A stretch of DNA of 64,000 bases, from the NCBI RefSeq assembly GCF_947492405.1, contig NZ_CANLMP010000001.1, forward strand, positions 1,341,087 to 1,405,086, given 5' to 3'. The stretch is from an uncultured Aquimarina sp. (lineage in GTDB: Bacteria > Bacteroidota > Bacteroidia > Flavobacteriales > Flavobacteriaceae). Below are positions 1 to 8,118 of this stretch, one piece after another. How positions within the stretch are numbered: the first letter of the stretch is position 1; each line of letters begins with the position of its first letter. Under the pieces are notes generated by a model, which was given only the letters and a program-made list of their open reading frames with translations, was not told where the DNA came from and did not search any database. A program made the translations under genes and the position numbers.

Positions 1-201
1 GATTGACATATATTTGATTAAAAAAAAGGTGAAGCGTGTAAAATTACATCTATTTAAGTATGCAAAAAAAATAATTAAAATTCAACCCCAAAATCGTTTT
101 TTTTTTACATTTTTTGTTCACATATTTGTCAAGCAAAAAAAGAAGGAACTTTTTCAACAATTTTCCGTTAATAACCTAATAAAAGTAATCTAACCACTCC
201 A

Positions 202-1629
202 ATGAATATAACTGCGCAATCAGTTTGGGATAATTGTCTGTCTTTTATAGAGGACAACATTACCCCTCAAGCTTTTAAAACCTGGTTTGAACCTATTAAA
301 GCTGTAAAGCTTACGGATAGCGCTTTAAGTATTCAAGTACCCAGTAAATTTTTCTATGAGTGGCTAGAGGAACATTATGTCAATCTTCTTAAAGTGTCTC
401 TTACTCGAGAATTAGGAGAAACTGCAAAATTGGTATATATCATTAAAATGGAAAATACCTATGGTAACAAAAAACCTTTTACTGAGAAAATACCAAGTTC
501 TAATAGAACTGCTGTAAGTTCTCAAGAAGTTGATGTACCTATAAAAAGTAAAAATCCTGAGCTTAAAAACCCATTTGTAATTCCTGGAATTAGAAACGTG
601 AAAATTGAGTCTCAGCTAAATCCTAGTTATAATTTTGATAATTTCTTAGAAGGTGATTCTAACAGATTAGCTCGATCTGCTGGTATGGCAGTAGCAAATA
701 AACCTGGAGGAACTTCTTTTAATCCTTTATTAATATTTGGAGGGGTAGGATTAGGAAAAACCCATCTCGCTCATGCGATTGGAGTAAACATAAAAGACAA
801 TTACCCGGAAAAGACGGTTTTATATATCTCTGCCGAAAAATTTACGCAGCAATATATAGAATCAGTAAAAAAGAATAATCGAAATGATTTTATACATTTC
901 TATCAGATTATAGATGTATTGATAGTTGATGATATTCAGCTATTATCCGGAAAAGCAGGAACACAAGATGTTTTCTTTCATATATTTAATCATTTGCATC
1001 AAAACGGAAAGCAAGTAATCCTAACAAGTGATAAAGCTCCTGTAGACATGCAGGATATAGAACAACGATTACTTTCTCGTTTTAAATGGGGATTATCAGC
1101 AGAACTGCATCAACCAGATTTCGAAACTAGAATTTCTATTATAAAAAACAAACTATATCGAGATGGTGTGGAAATGCCAGAAGATATTGTAGAGTTTTTA
1201 GCAAATAATATCAAAACTAATATCCGTGAATTAGAAGGAGCCATTATTTCATTAATCGCACACTCTTCTTTCAATAAAAAAGATATTACAATTGATCTTG
1301 CTAAGGCGATTGTAGATAATTACGTAAAAAATACCAAAAGAGAAGTATCCATTGATTACATACAGAAAGTAGTTAGTGATTATTTCCAGATGGATGTAGA
1401 GACGCTTCAATCCAAAACACGTAAACGCCATATTGTTCAAGCTCGTCAGCTAGCAATGTTTTTTGCAAAGAAACTTACTAAAGCTTCGTTAGCTAGTATA
1501 GGTACGCAAATTGGAAAAAGAGATCACGCTACAGTGCTTCACGCCTGTAAAACAGTAGACAACCTATCCTCTACCGACAAACAATTCAGAAAATACGTTG
1601 AGGATCTTGGTAAAAAACTTACCCTTTAA
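202..1629 (+). CDS. dnaA: Chromosomal replication initiator protein DnaA
   Basis: DnaA is the AAA+ ATPase that binds DnaA boxes and opens the replication origin. The 475-residue length is normal. Domain I covers about residues 1-80, followed by a short variable linker to about 135. The Walker A motif GGVGLGKTH lies at about 180-188, the Walker B aspartates (IVDD) at about 241-244, and the arginine-finger segment RLLSRFKWG follows. The C-terminal DNA-binding helix-turn-helix carries the signature RDHATVLHA near residue 443. The ATG start gives the expected domain I opening. The 201 bases upstream are very AT-rich but contain no TTATCCACA box, so the origin itself is not visible here. The phosphatase gene follows after 12 bases and may be co-transcribed. 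Identification is secure. Confidence 0.98.
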   Translation: MNITAQSVWDNCLSFIEDNITPQAFKTWFEPIKAVKLTDSALSIQVPSKFFYEWLEEHYVNLLKVSLTRELGETAKLVYIIKMENTYGNKKPFTEKIPSSNRTAVSSQEVDVPIKSKNPELKNPFVIPGIRNVKIESQLNPSYNFDNFLEGDSNRLARSAGMAVANKPGGTSFNPLLIFGGVGLGKTHLAHAIGVNIKDNYPEKTVLYISAEKFTQQYIESVKKNNRNDFIHFYQIIDVLIVDDIQLLSGKAGTQDVFFHIFNHLHQNGKQVILTSDKAPVDMQDIEQRLLSRFKWGLSAELHQPDFETRISIIKNKLYRDGVEMPEDIVEFLANNIKTNIRELEGAIISLIAHSSFNKKDITIDLAKAIVDNYVKNTKREVSIDYIQKVVSDYFQMDVETLQSKTRKRHIVQARQLAMFFAKKLTKASLASIGTQIGKRDHATVLHACKTVDNLSSTDKQFRKYVEDLGKKLTL

Positions 1630-1641
1630 TTTTTAATTTAC

Positions 1642-2094
1642 ATGAAGATTAAAATTTTAATGGTATGTCTTGGAAACATATGCAGGTCTCCATTAGCAGA
1701 AGGAATTTTAGCTTCTAAAATAGATTCTGAAAAGTTTCAGGTAGACTCTTGCGGAACTAGTAATTATCATATTGGCGGAAAACCTGATATAAGATCTATA
1801 GAAACAGCAAGAAAACATGGAATTGACATTACAAATCAAAGAGCTACACAGTTTAAAGTAAGCGATTTTGACACTTATGATTTCATCTACCCTATGGATA
1901 ATTCTAATTATGATGATATTATCAAACTTGCTAGAAACGAAAAAGATAAGCAAAAAGTAAAACTTATTTTAAACGAGCTGCATTCAAATGAAGATTTAAA
2001 TGTTCCTGATCCATATTATGGTGGAGAACAAGGTTTTGAAGATGTATTCGATATGCTAAACAAAGCTTGTAACAGTATAATCAAAAAGCTATAA
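1642..2094 (+). CDS. Low-molecular-weight protein-tyrosine phosphatase
   Basis: This is a cytoplasmic phosphatase of the LMW-PTP/arsenate-reductase fold. The N-terminal P-loop has the CX5RS signature CLGNICRS, with nucleophile Cys9 and Arg15. The late general-acid loop DPYYGG is also present (about residue 131). At 150 residues it is full length for the family. It starts 12 bases after dnaA, so the two may share a transcript. The substrate cannot be told from sequence: LMW-PTPs act on phosphotyrosine proteins, often on exopolysaccharide kinases, but no tyrosine kinase or capsule gene is nearby. Arsenate reductase is unlikely because the resolving-cysteine arrangement of ArsC is not seen. Confidence 0.93.
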   Translation: MKIKILMVCLGNICRSPLAEGILASKIDSEKFQVDSCGTSNYHIGGKPDIRSIETARKHGIDITNQRATQFKVSDFDTYDFIYPMDNSNYDDIIKLARNEKDKQKVKLILNELHSNEDLNVPDPYYGGEQGFEDVFDMLNKACNSIIKKL

Positions 2095-2319
2095 GAGAGA
2101 TTAAAGATAAAAAACAAAGTTTTTGTATATTTAGTAACAGTTAATCCAGCTTAAATATATCATTCATTGAAAAAGACTTTAACTTTTTATCCAAATTTAA
2201 CTCTTCTTAAAAACAAATCTAAATCCATCAGGATTATGCTATTTGAAATCACAATTAGCAATATTACAATACGCATAAACCAGAATTCATTTAATCAAAA
2301 ACTAGTTATCAGATAAACT

Positions 2320-3051
2320 ATGGAATCCAAACCCCTAGATCCAAAAGGAAAATTATATTTAATACCAACCAGATTAGGCGATGATGTACCTCTGGAAGTA
2401 TTACCAATATCTATAAAAAAAGTTTTAGAACAGGTTAATCATTATATTGTTGAAAATGAAAAACCAGCAAGAAGGTTTATAAAAAAAGTTAGCCCGAGCA
2501 AATCTCAACGCTCACTTATCATTCATTCAGTTAATAAGTATACCGACGCTTCAGAAATACCTAACTACCTAGCTCCATGTCTTAATGGAGAATCCATTGG
2601 TCTTCTTTCTGACGCAGGATGCCCTGGAATTGCTGATCCCGGTGCGGAAGTAGTACGGTTAGCACATGAAAAAGGAATTCAAGTAACACCTTTGGTCGGA
2701 CCATCATCCATATTTTTAGCTATGATGAGTAGTGGTATGAACGGACAAAATTTTTGTTTTAACGGATATCTTCCAATCGACAAAAGCGAAAGAAAATCTA
2801 CTATAAAATCTCTTGAGAAAAACTCTTTAGAAAAGGATCAGGCACAAATATTTATCGAAACTCCATATAGAAACGATAAAATGCTTGCAGATCTCGTATC
2901 TATTCTAAATCCAGGAACTCGATTATGTATAGCCAGCGATATTACACTAACCACAGAATATATTGCCACTAAAACTATTGAAGAATGGAAAAACGAACAA
3001 ATAGAGCTACATAAGAAGCCTACAATATTTATTATCCAAAGAGATTTTTGA
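2320..3051 (+). CDS. RsmI-like SAM-dependent methyltransferase (tetrapyrrole methylase fold)
   Basis: This 243-residue protein has the tetrapyrrole/corrin methylase fold of the RsmI group, which 2'-O-methylates C1402 of 16S rRNA. The best signature is SDAGCPGIADPG at about residues 97-108, followed by the VGPSS loop and the FNGYLP segment typical of RsmI. It is shorter than canonical RsmI (about 280 residues). Its N-terminal glycine-rich loop is also altered: LIPTRLGDD replaces the usual ATPIGNL pattern. It is therefore probably the divergent short paralogue found in Bacteroidota rather than the main RsmI. The target is unproven. A 225-base gap precedes it, and it converges on the next gene with only 17 bases between stops. 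Confidence 0.8.
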   Translation: MESKPLDPKGKLYLIPTRLGDDVPLEVLPISIKKVLEQVNHYIVENEKPARRFIKKVSPSKSQRSLIIHSVNKYTDASEIPNYLAPCLNGESIGLLSDAGCPGIADPGAEVVRLAHEKGIQVTPLVGPSSIFLAMMSSGMNGQNFCFNGYLPIDKSERKSTIKSLEKNSLEKDQAQIFIETPYRNDKMLADLVSILNPGTRLCIASDITLTTEYIATKTIEEWKNEQIELHKKPTIFIIQRDF

Positions 3052-3068
3052 TGTTATAAAGCCTAGAT

Positions 3069-3707
3069 TTAAGCTTTTGCCTTTCTATTAGGAACTACAA
3101 ATGAAGTATCAAATCCAGCGAAACGTTTCATATAGTAACGGATTGTTGTACCAAATGCATCTGCAAAACCATCTACTCCACCACTACGCAAATATTTTTT
3201 AACAGCACCAGGCCCTGCAAGATGTGCTGCAGCTAATACTCCAGATTCAGTAACAACAATACCATTCATTCTCTTACCTACAAACCATTTTAAGTCTCTA
3301 CGTAAAATCCATTTATTCCTAGAAAGGTTCGCATAAAAAGCTTTCTCTTGAAGTTCTGGATTATTAAGAAAAGTATTTTTGTTTTTTATTCCGATCATCG
3401 CAAGGGTTCCAATACCAAATTGATATTTACCCATATACCCAAATTGATTTACAACTCCATAATCCCCTCTTGATTCCTTAAAAGCTAAGGCTTCTTTAAA
3501 ACCAACATAAGATTTACCTAATTCTGGGTAAATAAAATTGTCTAACAAATCATCTTCTACCTCGTTAAAGTTAGGAGCGATATAATAGAGATCTAAACCA
3601 GCAGTGCTGTATGAGCCTAAATCTGTGCGATTTTTTGGTGTAAAACTTACTAAAACGATTCCCCCGATTGTAAGAATTACAAAAAGTCCAATTATCCTTT
3701 TTATCAT
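3069..3707 (-). CDS. Lysozyme-fold (transglycosylase-like) membrane-anchored protein
   Basis: This is a predicted peptidoglycan-active or peptidoglycan-binding protein of about 212 residues. I place the start at the internal ATG at 3707 because it gives a clean N-terminal membrane segment (MIKRIIGLFVILTIGG). The upstream in-frame codons would add an uncharged-to-basic stretch before it. A lysozyme-like core begins with FKESRGDYG and runs to GYMGKYQFG. This matches the catalytic Glu-Ser and the Gly-x-x-Gln pattern of SLT/lysozyme folds. A -7 box TATATTTG on the minus strand lies at 3768-3775. It is monocistronic, convergent with the methyltransferase gene. Catalytic activity is inferred, and a non-catalytic role is possible. 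Confidence 0.7.
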   Translation of the reverse strand: MIKRIIGLFVILTIGGIVLVSFTPKNRTDLGSYSTAGLDLYYIAPNFNEVEDDLLDNFIYPELGKSYVGFKEALAFKESRGDYGVVNQFGYMGKYQFGIGTLAMIGIKNKNTFLNNPELQEKAFYANLSRNKWILRRDLKWFVGKRMNGIVVTESGVLAAAHLAGPGAVKKYLRSGGVDGFADAFGTTIRYYMKRFAGFDTSFVVPNRKAKA

Positions 3708-4058
3708 ATAAAAAATTTCTAAGTAGACATCAAAAAGACGTTCCCCTCTACTTAAATTTTTGCGGTGCAAATATACAGCTTTTTTTTAAACAGAACAGCA
3801 TCAGTTGTTAAATTTATTATAATGCTGAAAAACAGCATTTTACATTAAAATAAACGTTAAAATTCGATAAAAAAACACCTAAAAAGTCTTAAAACTTGTA
3901 TTTGAACGTCAAATAGCTGGTTTTAATCGATAAAAAGTAAAAAGCAAGTGCGATGAGTAATTCACAAGATTTCAAACGATATTGTTAATAAATAAATAGA
4001 AAATATTCCTAAAACGAGAAAAAAACTTATTTTTTTCCTACAAAAAACCGAGTGAATT
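3708..4058. other. Intergenic region between two minus-strand genes
   Basis: This 351-base AT-rich gap separates mltG from the lysozyme-fold gene. It holds the -7 box at 3768-3775 and a small hairpin (AATGCTG, five-A loop, CAGCATT) at 3821-3839. The hairpin could end the mltG transcript but lacks a clear U-tract. I see no open reading frame worth calling. Confidence 0.5.
3768..3775 (-). promoter_or_regulatory. Bacteroidota -7 promoter box TATATTTG
   Basis: On the minus strand this reads TATATTTG, an exact TAnnTTTG match, about 60 bases upstream of the start at 3707. No TTG -33 element is seen at the usual 17-23 base spacing, so only the -7 half is supported. Confidence 0.45.
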
Positions 4059-5102
4059 CTAACGTTTTACTCCTTGTTTATTAATCCAATTTACATACTG
4101 CTTTTTATTCCTGGCATGCTGAGCTAAAGTCTTAGCAAATTTATGGTAGCCAAAATTTTCTACATTAGCTACAAAGAAGTAATAGTCATGCTTTTCATGA
4201 TTCAAAACGGCATCAATAGAAGAAATATCGGGCATCGTAATAGGCCCTGGAGGTAAAGTTTTATATTTATAAGTATTATAGGGACTATCTAGCTCAAGAT
4301 CTTTATAAAGTACTCTTTTTATAACAGCATCCCAATCATTTTTATGTTTTTTGAGCGCATAGATAACGGTAGGATCCGCATCCAACTTCCATCCATTTTT
4401 ATAACGATTCATATACACCCCAGCTACTCTTGGACGCTCATCTACCTTAGCGGTTTCTTTTTGAACAATCGAAGCAACTGTGGCCACCTCATTAAAAGTT
4501 AAACCAATATTCTTAGCCTTTTCCTTTCTTTTATCATTCCAAAAACGCTTATATTCCTTTAACATACGATCTCTAAACTGTTCTGCCGATGTGTTCCAAA
4601 AAAATTCATACTTATTTGGAATATACATTGCTAAAGCATCATCAATCGTAAAACCTTTCTCTTTAATAAAAACCTCATCCTTAAAAGCATTAACCAACGA
4701 TATACTATCTGCTTCTATTTGTTGCGCAACTCTACCTGCTAGATTCTCTAATCTTTCTTGATTATTAAAACTCAACTGAATTGGGGTGTTTTTACTTCTT
4801 AAAAGATCGACAAGTTCATTATTATTTAAATCTTTCTTTAAAATATATCTTCCAGCTTTTACTTTATTAGTATATCCTTTTTTATTAGCTATTTTATCAA
4901 AACTTGAAGTATTTTTAAGTAAAGGATATATAATTTTTCTAAATTCAGGATATGTGGTTCCAGAAGGAATATAAACCGTAGTCGTTTCCGTTTCGAAATT
5001 TGTATTCGGAGAAAAAACTGCTTGATATACATAATACGCAAACAATCCACCTACAATTAATCCTATTACGGCTATTAACAATAATAATTTCTTAATGTAC
5101 AT
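4059..5102 (-). CDS. mltG: Endolytic peptidoglycan transglycosylase MltG (YceG-like)
   Basis: MltG is an inner-membrane lytic transglycosylase that cuts nascent glycan strands and so sets glycan length. I choose the start at 5102 (MYIKKLLLLIAV), which gives a short cytoplasmic end followed directly by the membrane helix. A further-upstream start would lie deep in the preceding gene. The periplasmic part holds the LysM-like segment and the YceG catalytic core. The family signature ASIVQKETAK contains the catalytic Glu (about 216 from this start), followed by RVAGVYMNR and LDADPTVIYA. Its start overlaps the GNAT gene by 11 bases, so it is the third gene of a dapF-GNAT-mltG operon, two members of which serve peptidoglycan synthesis and remodelling. 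Confidence 0.93.
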   Translation of the reverse strand: MYIKKLLLLIAVIGLIVGGLFAYYVYQAVFSPNTNFETETTTVYIPSGTTYPEFRKIIYPLLKNTSSFDKIANKKGYTNKVKAGRYILKKDLNNNELVDLLRSKNTPIQLSFNNQERLENLAGRVAQQIEADSISLVNAFKDEVFIKEKGFTIDDALAMYIPNKYEFFWNTSAEQFRDRMLKEYKRFWNDKRKEKAKNIGLTFNEVATVASIVQKETAKVDERPRVAGVYMNRYKNGWKLDADPTVIYALKKHKNDWDAVIKRVLYKDLELDSPYNTYKYKTLPPGPITMPDISSIDAVLNHEKHDYYFFVANVENFGYHKFAKTLAQHARNKKQYVNWINKQGVKR

Positions 5103-5619
5103 ATATAAGTTGATATAAAAGTTCATCCTTGTAGACACCATCCACAAGGTTCCATTCTTTTTTTATTCCTATTTTTTCAAAACCCTCCTTTTCAAACAAT
5201 TTGATGCTAGCTACATTATCCTCAGCAATGTTGGCATATAATTGATGTAAACGAAGATGCGTTTTACCATAATTTTTAATAAGAGCCAAAGCTTCTTTTC
5301 CATAACCTTTACCTCGATGTTCTTCTTCTGCAATAAGAATACCTACACCTGCCCTATTGTGAGTTGGATTAAAATCAAATAGATCAATAAGCCCAAGCGC
5401 AGCTTCATCATAAGAACATATTACTAGCCGTAACTGTTTAGCGTCATAAATGTCTTGATGTGCATTCTCTAAATATTGCTTTATCAAAAACCTTGAATAT
5501 GGCGTTTGCGTAGTACTCATCTCCCATATTCGTTCATCATTTTCAATTAGATAAACAAAATCAAGATCTTCTGGCTCTAATGCTCTTAAATAAATATGCT
5601 CACCCTTAAGTGTTAACAT
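5092..5619 (-). CDS. GNAT family N-acetyltransferase
   Basis: This is a 175-residue acyl-CoA-dependent N-acetyltransferase of the RimJ/RimL-like GNAT type. The N-terminal beta-strand pattern (LKGEHIYLRALEPEDLDFVY) and the acetyl-CoA pyrophosphate loop EEHRGKGYGKEAL are clear. The late segment NVASIKLFEKEGFEKIG is the typical motif B. It overlaps dapF upstream by 7 bases and mltG downstream by 11, which strongly suggests translational coupling in one operon. The substrate is unknown. RimL relatives acetylate protein N-termini, but many in this subgroup act on small amines or antibiotics. The context with dapF and mltG does not settle it. Confidence 0.88.
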   Translation of the reverse strand: MLTLKGEHIYLRALEPEDLDFVYLIENDERIWEMSTTQTPYSRFLIKQYLENAHQDIYDAKQLRLVICSYDEAALGLIDLFDFNPTHNRAGVGILIAEEEHRGKGYGKEALALIKNYGKTHLRLHQLYANIAEDNVASIKLFEKEGFEKIGIKKEWNLVDGVYKDELLYQLIYVH

Positions 5620-6398
5620 GTAATTTCTCCTTTAAAAACTTGTTCTGCAGGACCTATAAGAAATATATCTTCATACCCATTAGCAGTCTCTCTAAAAGTA
5701 ACTTTTAATTTACCTCCTAGCGTTTTAACATTCACTTGTTCTTTATCAGTCATCTTTGTTGTATACATAGATAACGCTACAGCAGTTACTCCTGTGCCAC
5801 AAGATAAAGTTTCATCTTCCACTCCTCTTTCATATGTCCTTACCGAAAACAAATCTTCTCCCGCTTTCTCTACAAAATTAACATTACTTCCTGTTTCGAA
5901 ATATGGCGCTCCATTTCTAATTTCGCGTCCAATATTTGTAACATCGAAATCAACTAAATTATCAACCATGGTGACGTGATGAGGAGAACCAGTATCTAAA
6001 AATAAATGAGAATCGTATTGCTCTACCTTCGAAACATTCTGCATTTGCAAATAAACCAGCCCATCTTTAATTTCTGCTTTGTGTTTTCCATCAATAGCCG
6101 TAAATGTAGCTGTATCTTCTATAACTCCTAGAAATGCTGCAAATGCCACCAAACATCTTCCTCCGTTACCGCACATAGAACTTTCATTACCATCTGCATT
6201 AAAATATACCATAGTAAAATCATCCTCCTCATTTTCAGGGAGTTCTAATAACATCAAACCATCTGCCCCTATTCCAAATTTTCTATCACAAAGTCTTGCA
6301 AAAAGTTTGGTATTATTTTTGGACAAAATTGACTGTCTGTTATCAATGATTACAAAGTCATTACCAGTTCCTTGATATTTATAAAAAGTAAGGTTCAT
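5613..6398 (-). CDS. dapF: Diaminopimelate epimerase
   Basis: DapF converts LL- to meso-diaminopimelate, the last step before lysine and the peptidoglycan cross-link residue. The protein is 261 residues, normal for the family. Both catalytic cysteines are visible in their motifs: Cys76 in SSMCGNGGRC and Cys200 in ETLSCGTGVTA. The opening motif YQGTGNDFVIID is canonical. A perfect -7 box (TACCTTTG on the minus strand, 6422-6429) lies just upstream. It is the first gene of the tight dapF-GNAT-mltG operon, and the neighbouring glycan-strand cutter MltG fits a cell-wall theme. Confidence 0.97.
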   Translation of the reverse strand: MNLTFYKYQGTGNDFVIIDNRQSILSKNNTKLFARLCDRKFGIGADGLMLLELPENEEDDFTMVYFNADGNESSMCGNGGRCLVAFAAFLGVIEDTATFTAIDGKHKAEIKDGLVYLQMQNVSKVEQYDSHLFLDTGSPHHVTMVDNLVDFDVTNIGREIRNGAPYFETGSNVNFVEKAGEDLFSVRTYERGVEDETLSCGTGVTAVALSMYTTKMTDKEQVNVKTLGGKLKVTFRETANGYEDIFLIGPAEQVFKGEITC

Positions 6399-6421
6399 TA
6401 TTCTTATTCAATTATAAAGAG

Positions 6422-6429
6422 CAAAGGTA
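6422..6429 (-). promoter_or_regulatory. Promoter -7 box for dapF operon
   Basis: The minus strand reads TACCTTTG, an exact TAnnTTTG match, 24 bases upstream of the dapF ATG, so the transcript leader would be short. No TTG -33 element is seen at the usual spacing. Confidence 0.55.
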
Positions 6430-6564
6430 CAAAGAAAGTAACCATATTATTGTTGTTAATGGCGCGTTAAATATCAAAAAAAAATATACTATAATTGTAA
6501 TTTTAATAGTTATAAAGAGTCTATTATATAGTACTAGTCAAATTAAACAAAAAAAGAAAAGAAG

Positions 6565-7983
6565 ATGAAAAGATTTTTGAGCTTATTGGTTGTCGCTATT
6601 TTAGCAGGTGTTGTGACATTAGGAGCATATAAGGCATTTTTGGAACCTGACAGCATTGTCATTAACAAACCTGAATACACACCAAAAACATCCTTCATTC
6701 CGGCAACATATAATGCCACGAATTTAAATACCGCAAATATGAATGCGGATTTTACAATAGCAGCAGAAAAAACTGTAAATGCAGTAGTCCATGTCAAACA
6801 ATATGGAATTACTAAAACTCCAAGAAATCTTATGGAGTATTTTAGAAATGGTGGAACTACAGAAAGAAGAATCCAAGGAGCCGGTTCTGGAGTAATCATT
6901 ACAGAGGATGGATATATAGTAACTAACAATCATGTGATAGACGGCGCAACTGATCTAGAAGTAACTTTAAACAATAATAAATCCTACAAAGCAGAAGTAA
7001 TTGGTACTGCACCTCAATCTGACATTGCTTTAATCAAGATTGATACCAACGAAAAATTAACCTACATTCCTTTTGGAGACTCTAATAGCGCTAAAATAGG
7101 AGAATGGGTTCTGGCTGTTGGTAACCCTTTTAATTTAACCTCTACGGTAACGGCTGGTATCATTAGTGCAAAATCCAGAGATCTGAATGAATATGATAGT
7201 AATTTCCAATCTTTTATCCAGACCGATGCGGCAATAAATCCAGGAAACAGTGGTGGTGCCTTAGTAAATATTAAAGGAGAATTAATCGGAATTAACACGG
7301 CGATCACCTCTCAAACAGGAAGTTATGTAGGATATGCTTTTGCTGTCCCCTCTAATAATACTCGTAAAATTGTAGAAGATATTTTAGAATTTGGAGATGT
7401 TCAGAAAGGAATACTCGGGATAAATGGAGATAATCTAACTTCCGAAATTAAAGCCAAATATAATTTAAAAGAGACTCAAGGTGTCGTTATCACAAATGTA
7501 GGAGAAGACAGTGGTGCCAAAAAAGCTGGACTTAAAGTTGGAGATATTATCAAAGAAATAGATGGTATAAGAATTAAAAAATTCTCTGACCTCACTGGTT
7601 ATGTGAACACCAAAAATCCTAATGATATAATTAACGTAAAAATTAAGCGCGACAGCGGTGAACTAAATTTACCCGTAACACTATCCAAATATGTAATCCA
7701 ACGATATAATATTGAAGATGTTGGTGTAGAAGTAGCTAATCCAAACCCAGAATACCTAAAGAAATTCAACCTGGATCACGGAGTAATCATTAGTAAAGCA
7801 CTAAGCCAAAAAATGCAACGCTACAATCTGGAAGGATTAATCATCAGTGAAATTGATGGTAAAAAAGTTAAAAATGTTTTACAGGTAAAACAGATTATAG
7901 AAAGTAAATATCCTGAAGAAGATATCACTATTAGCTTAATAGATCGAGATGGAGAAAAACGTGAATTTGTTTTCCAGAATTAA
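6565..7983 (+). CDS. HtrA/Deg-family periplasmic serine protease with two PDZ domains
   Basis: This is an envelope quality-control protease of 472 residues. An N-terminal hydrophobic segment (residues 5-24) acts as signal or anchor. The trypsin-like domain has a complete catalytic triad: His123 in TNNHVID, Asp153 in SDIALIKID and Ser229 in NPGNSGGALV. Two PDZ domains follow, at about 275-385 and 390-470. The first has the GVVITNVGEDSGAKKAGL ligand loop. The region corresponding to the LA loop is short. The gene stands alone, divergent from dapF, and ends in a strong terminator. Whether it is a DegP- or DegQ-type enzyme cannot be decided here. Confidence 0.94.
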   Translation: MKRFLSLLVVAILAGVVTLGAYKAFLEPDSIVINKPEYTPKTSFIPATYNATNLNTANMNADFTIAAEKTVNAVVHVKQYGITKTPRNLMEYFRNGGTTERRIQGAGSGVIITEDGYIVTNNHVIDGATDLEVTLNNNKSYKAEVIGTAPQSDIALIKIDTNEKLTYIPFGDSNSAKIGEWVLAVGNPFNLTSTVTAGIISAKSRDLNEYDSNFQSFIQTDAAINPGNSGGALVNIKGELIGINTAITSQTGSYVGYAFAVPSNNTRKIVEDILEFGDVQKGILGINGDNLTSEIKAKYNLKETQGVVITNVGEDSGAKKAGLKVGDIIKEIDGIRIKKFSDLTGYVNTKNPNDIINVKIKRDSGELNLPVTLSKYVIQRYNIEDVGVEVANPNPEYLKKFNLDHGVIISKALSQKMQRYNLEGLIISEIDGKKVKNVLQVKQIIESKYPEEDITISLIDRDGEKREFVFQN

Positions 7984-8007
7984 GCATGACACCTTATAAA
8001 ATCAATG

Positions 8008-8043
8008 ATCCCATTACTCACGAAAAGTAATGGGATTTTTTTA
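8008..8043 (+). terminator. Intrinsic terminator after the HtrA protease gene
   Basis: An 11-bp stem (ATCCCATTACT / AGTAATGGGAT) with a 7-base loop is followed directly by a run of T. It lies 24 bases after the stop codon. Confidence 0.85.
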
Positions 8044-8076
8044 TTAAAAAAGCTTTACGAAAACGTTTGAAATTCA

Positions 8077-8084
8077 TACTTTTG
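8077..8084 (+). promoter_or_regulatory. Promoter -7 box for the GAPDH gene
   Basis: TACTTTTG is an exact TAnnTTTG match, 35 bases upstream of the GAPDH start and after the terminator of the previous gene. No well-spaced TTG was found. Confidence 0.5.
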
Positions 8085-8118
8085 CGCGAAATTTCAAGAT
8101 TGTAAAACACAACACATT

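Noticed and set aside
1..201. Possible oriC upstream of dnaA
   Set aside because: The stretch is AT-rich but has no DnaA boxes. It contains one TATATTTG promoter-like box at 9-16, which is not enough to call an origin or a promoter with confidence.
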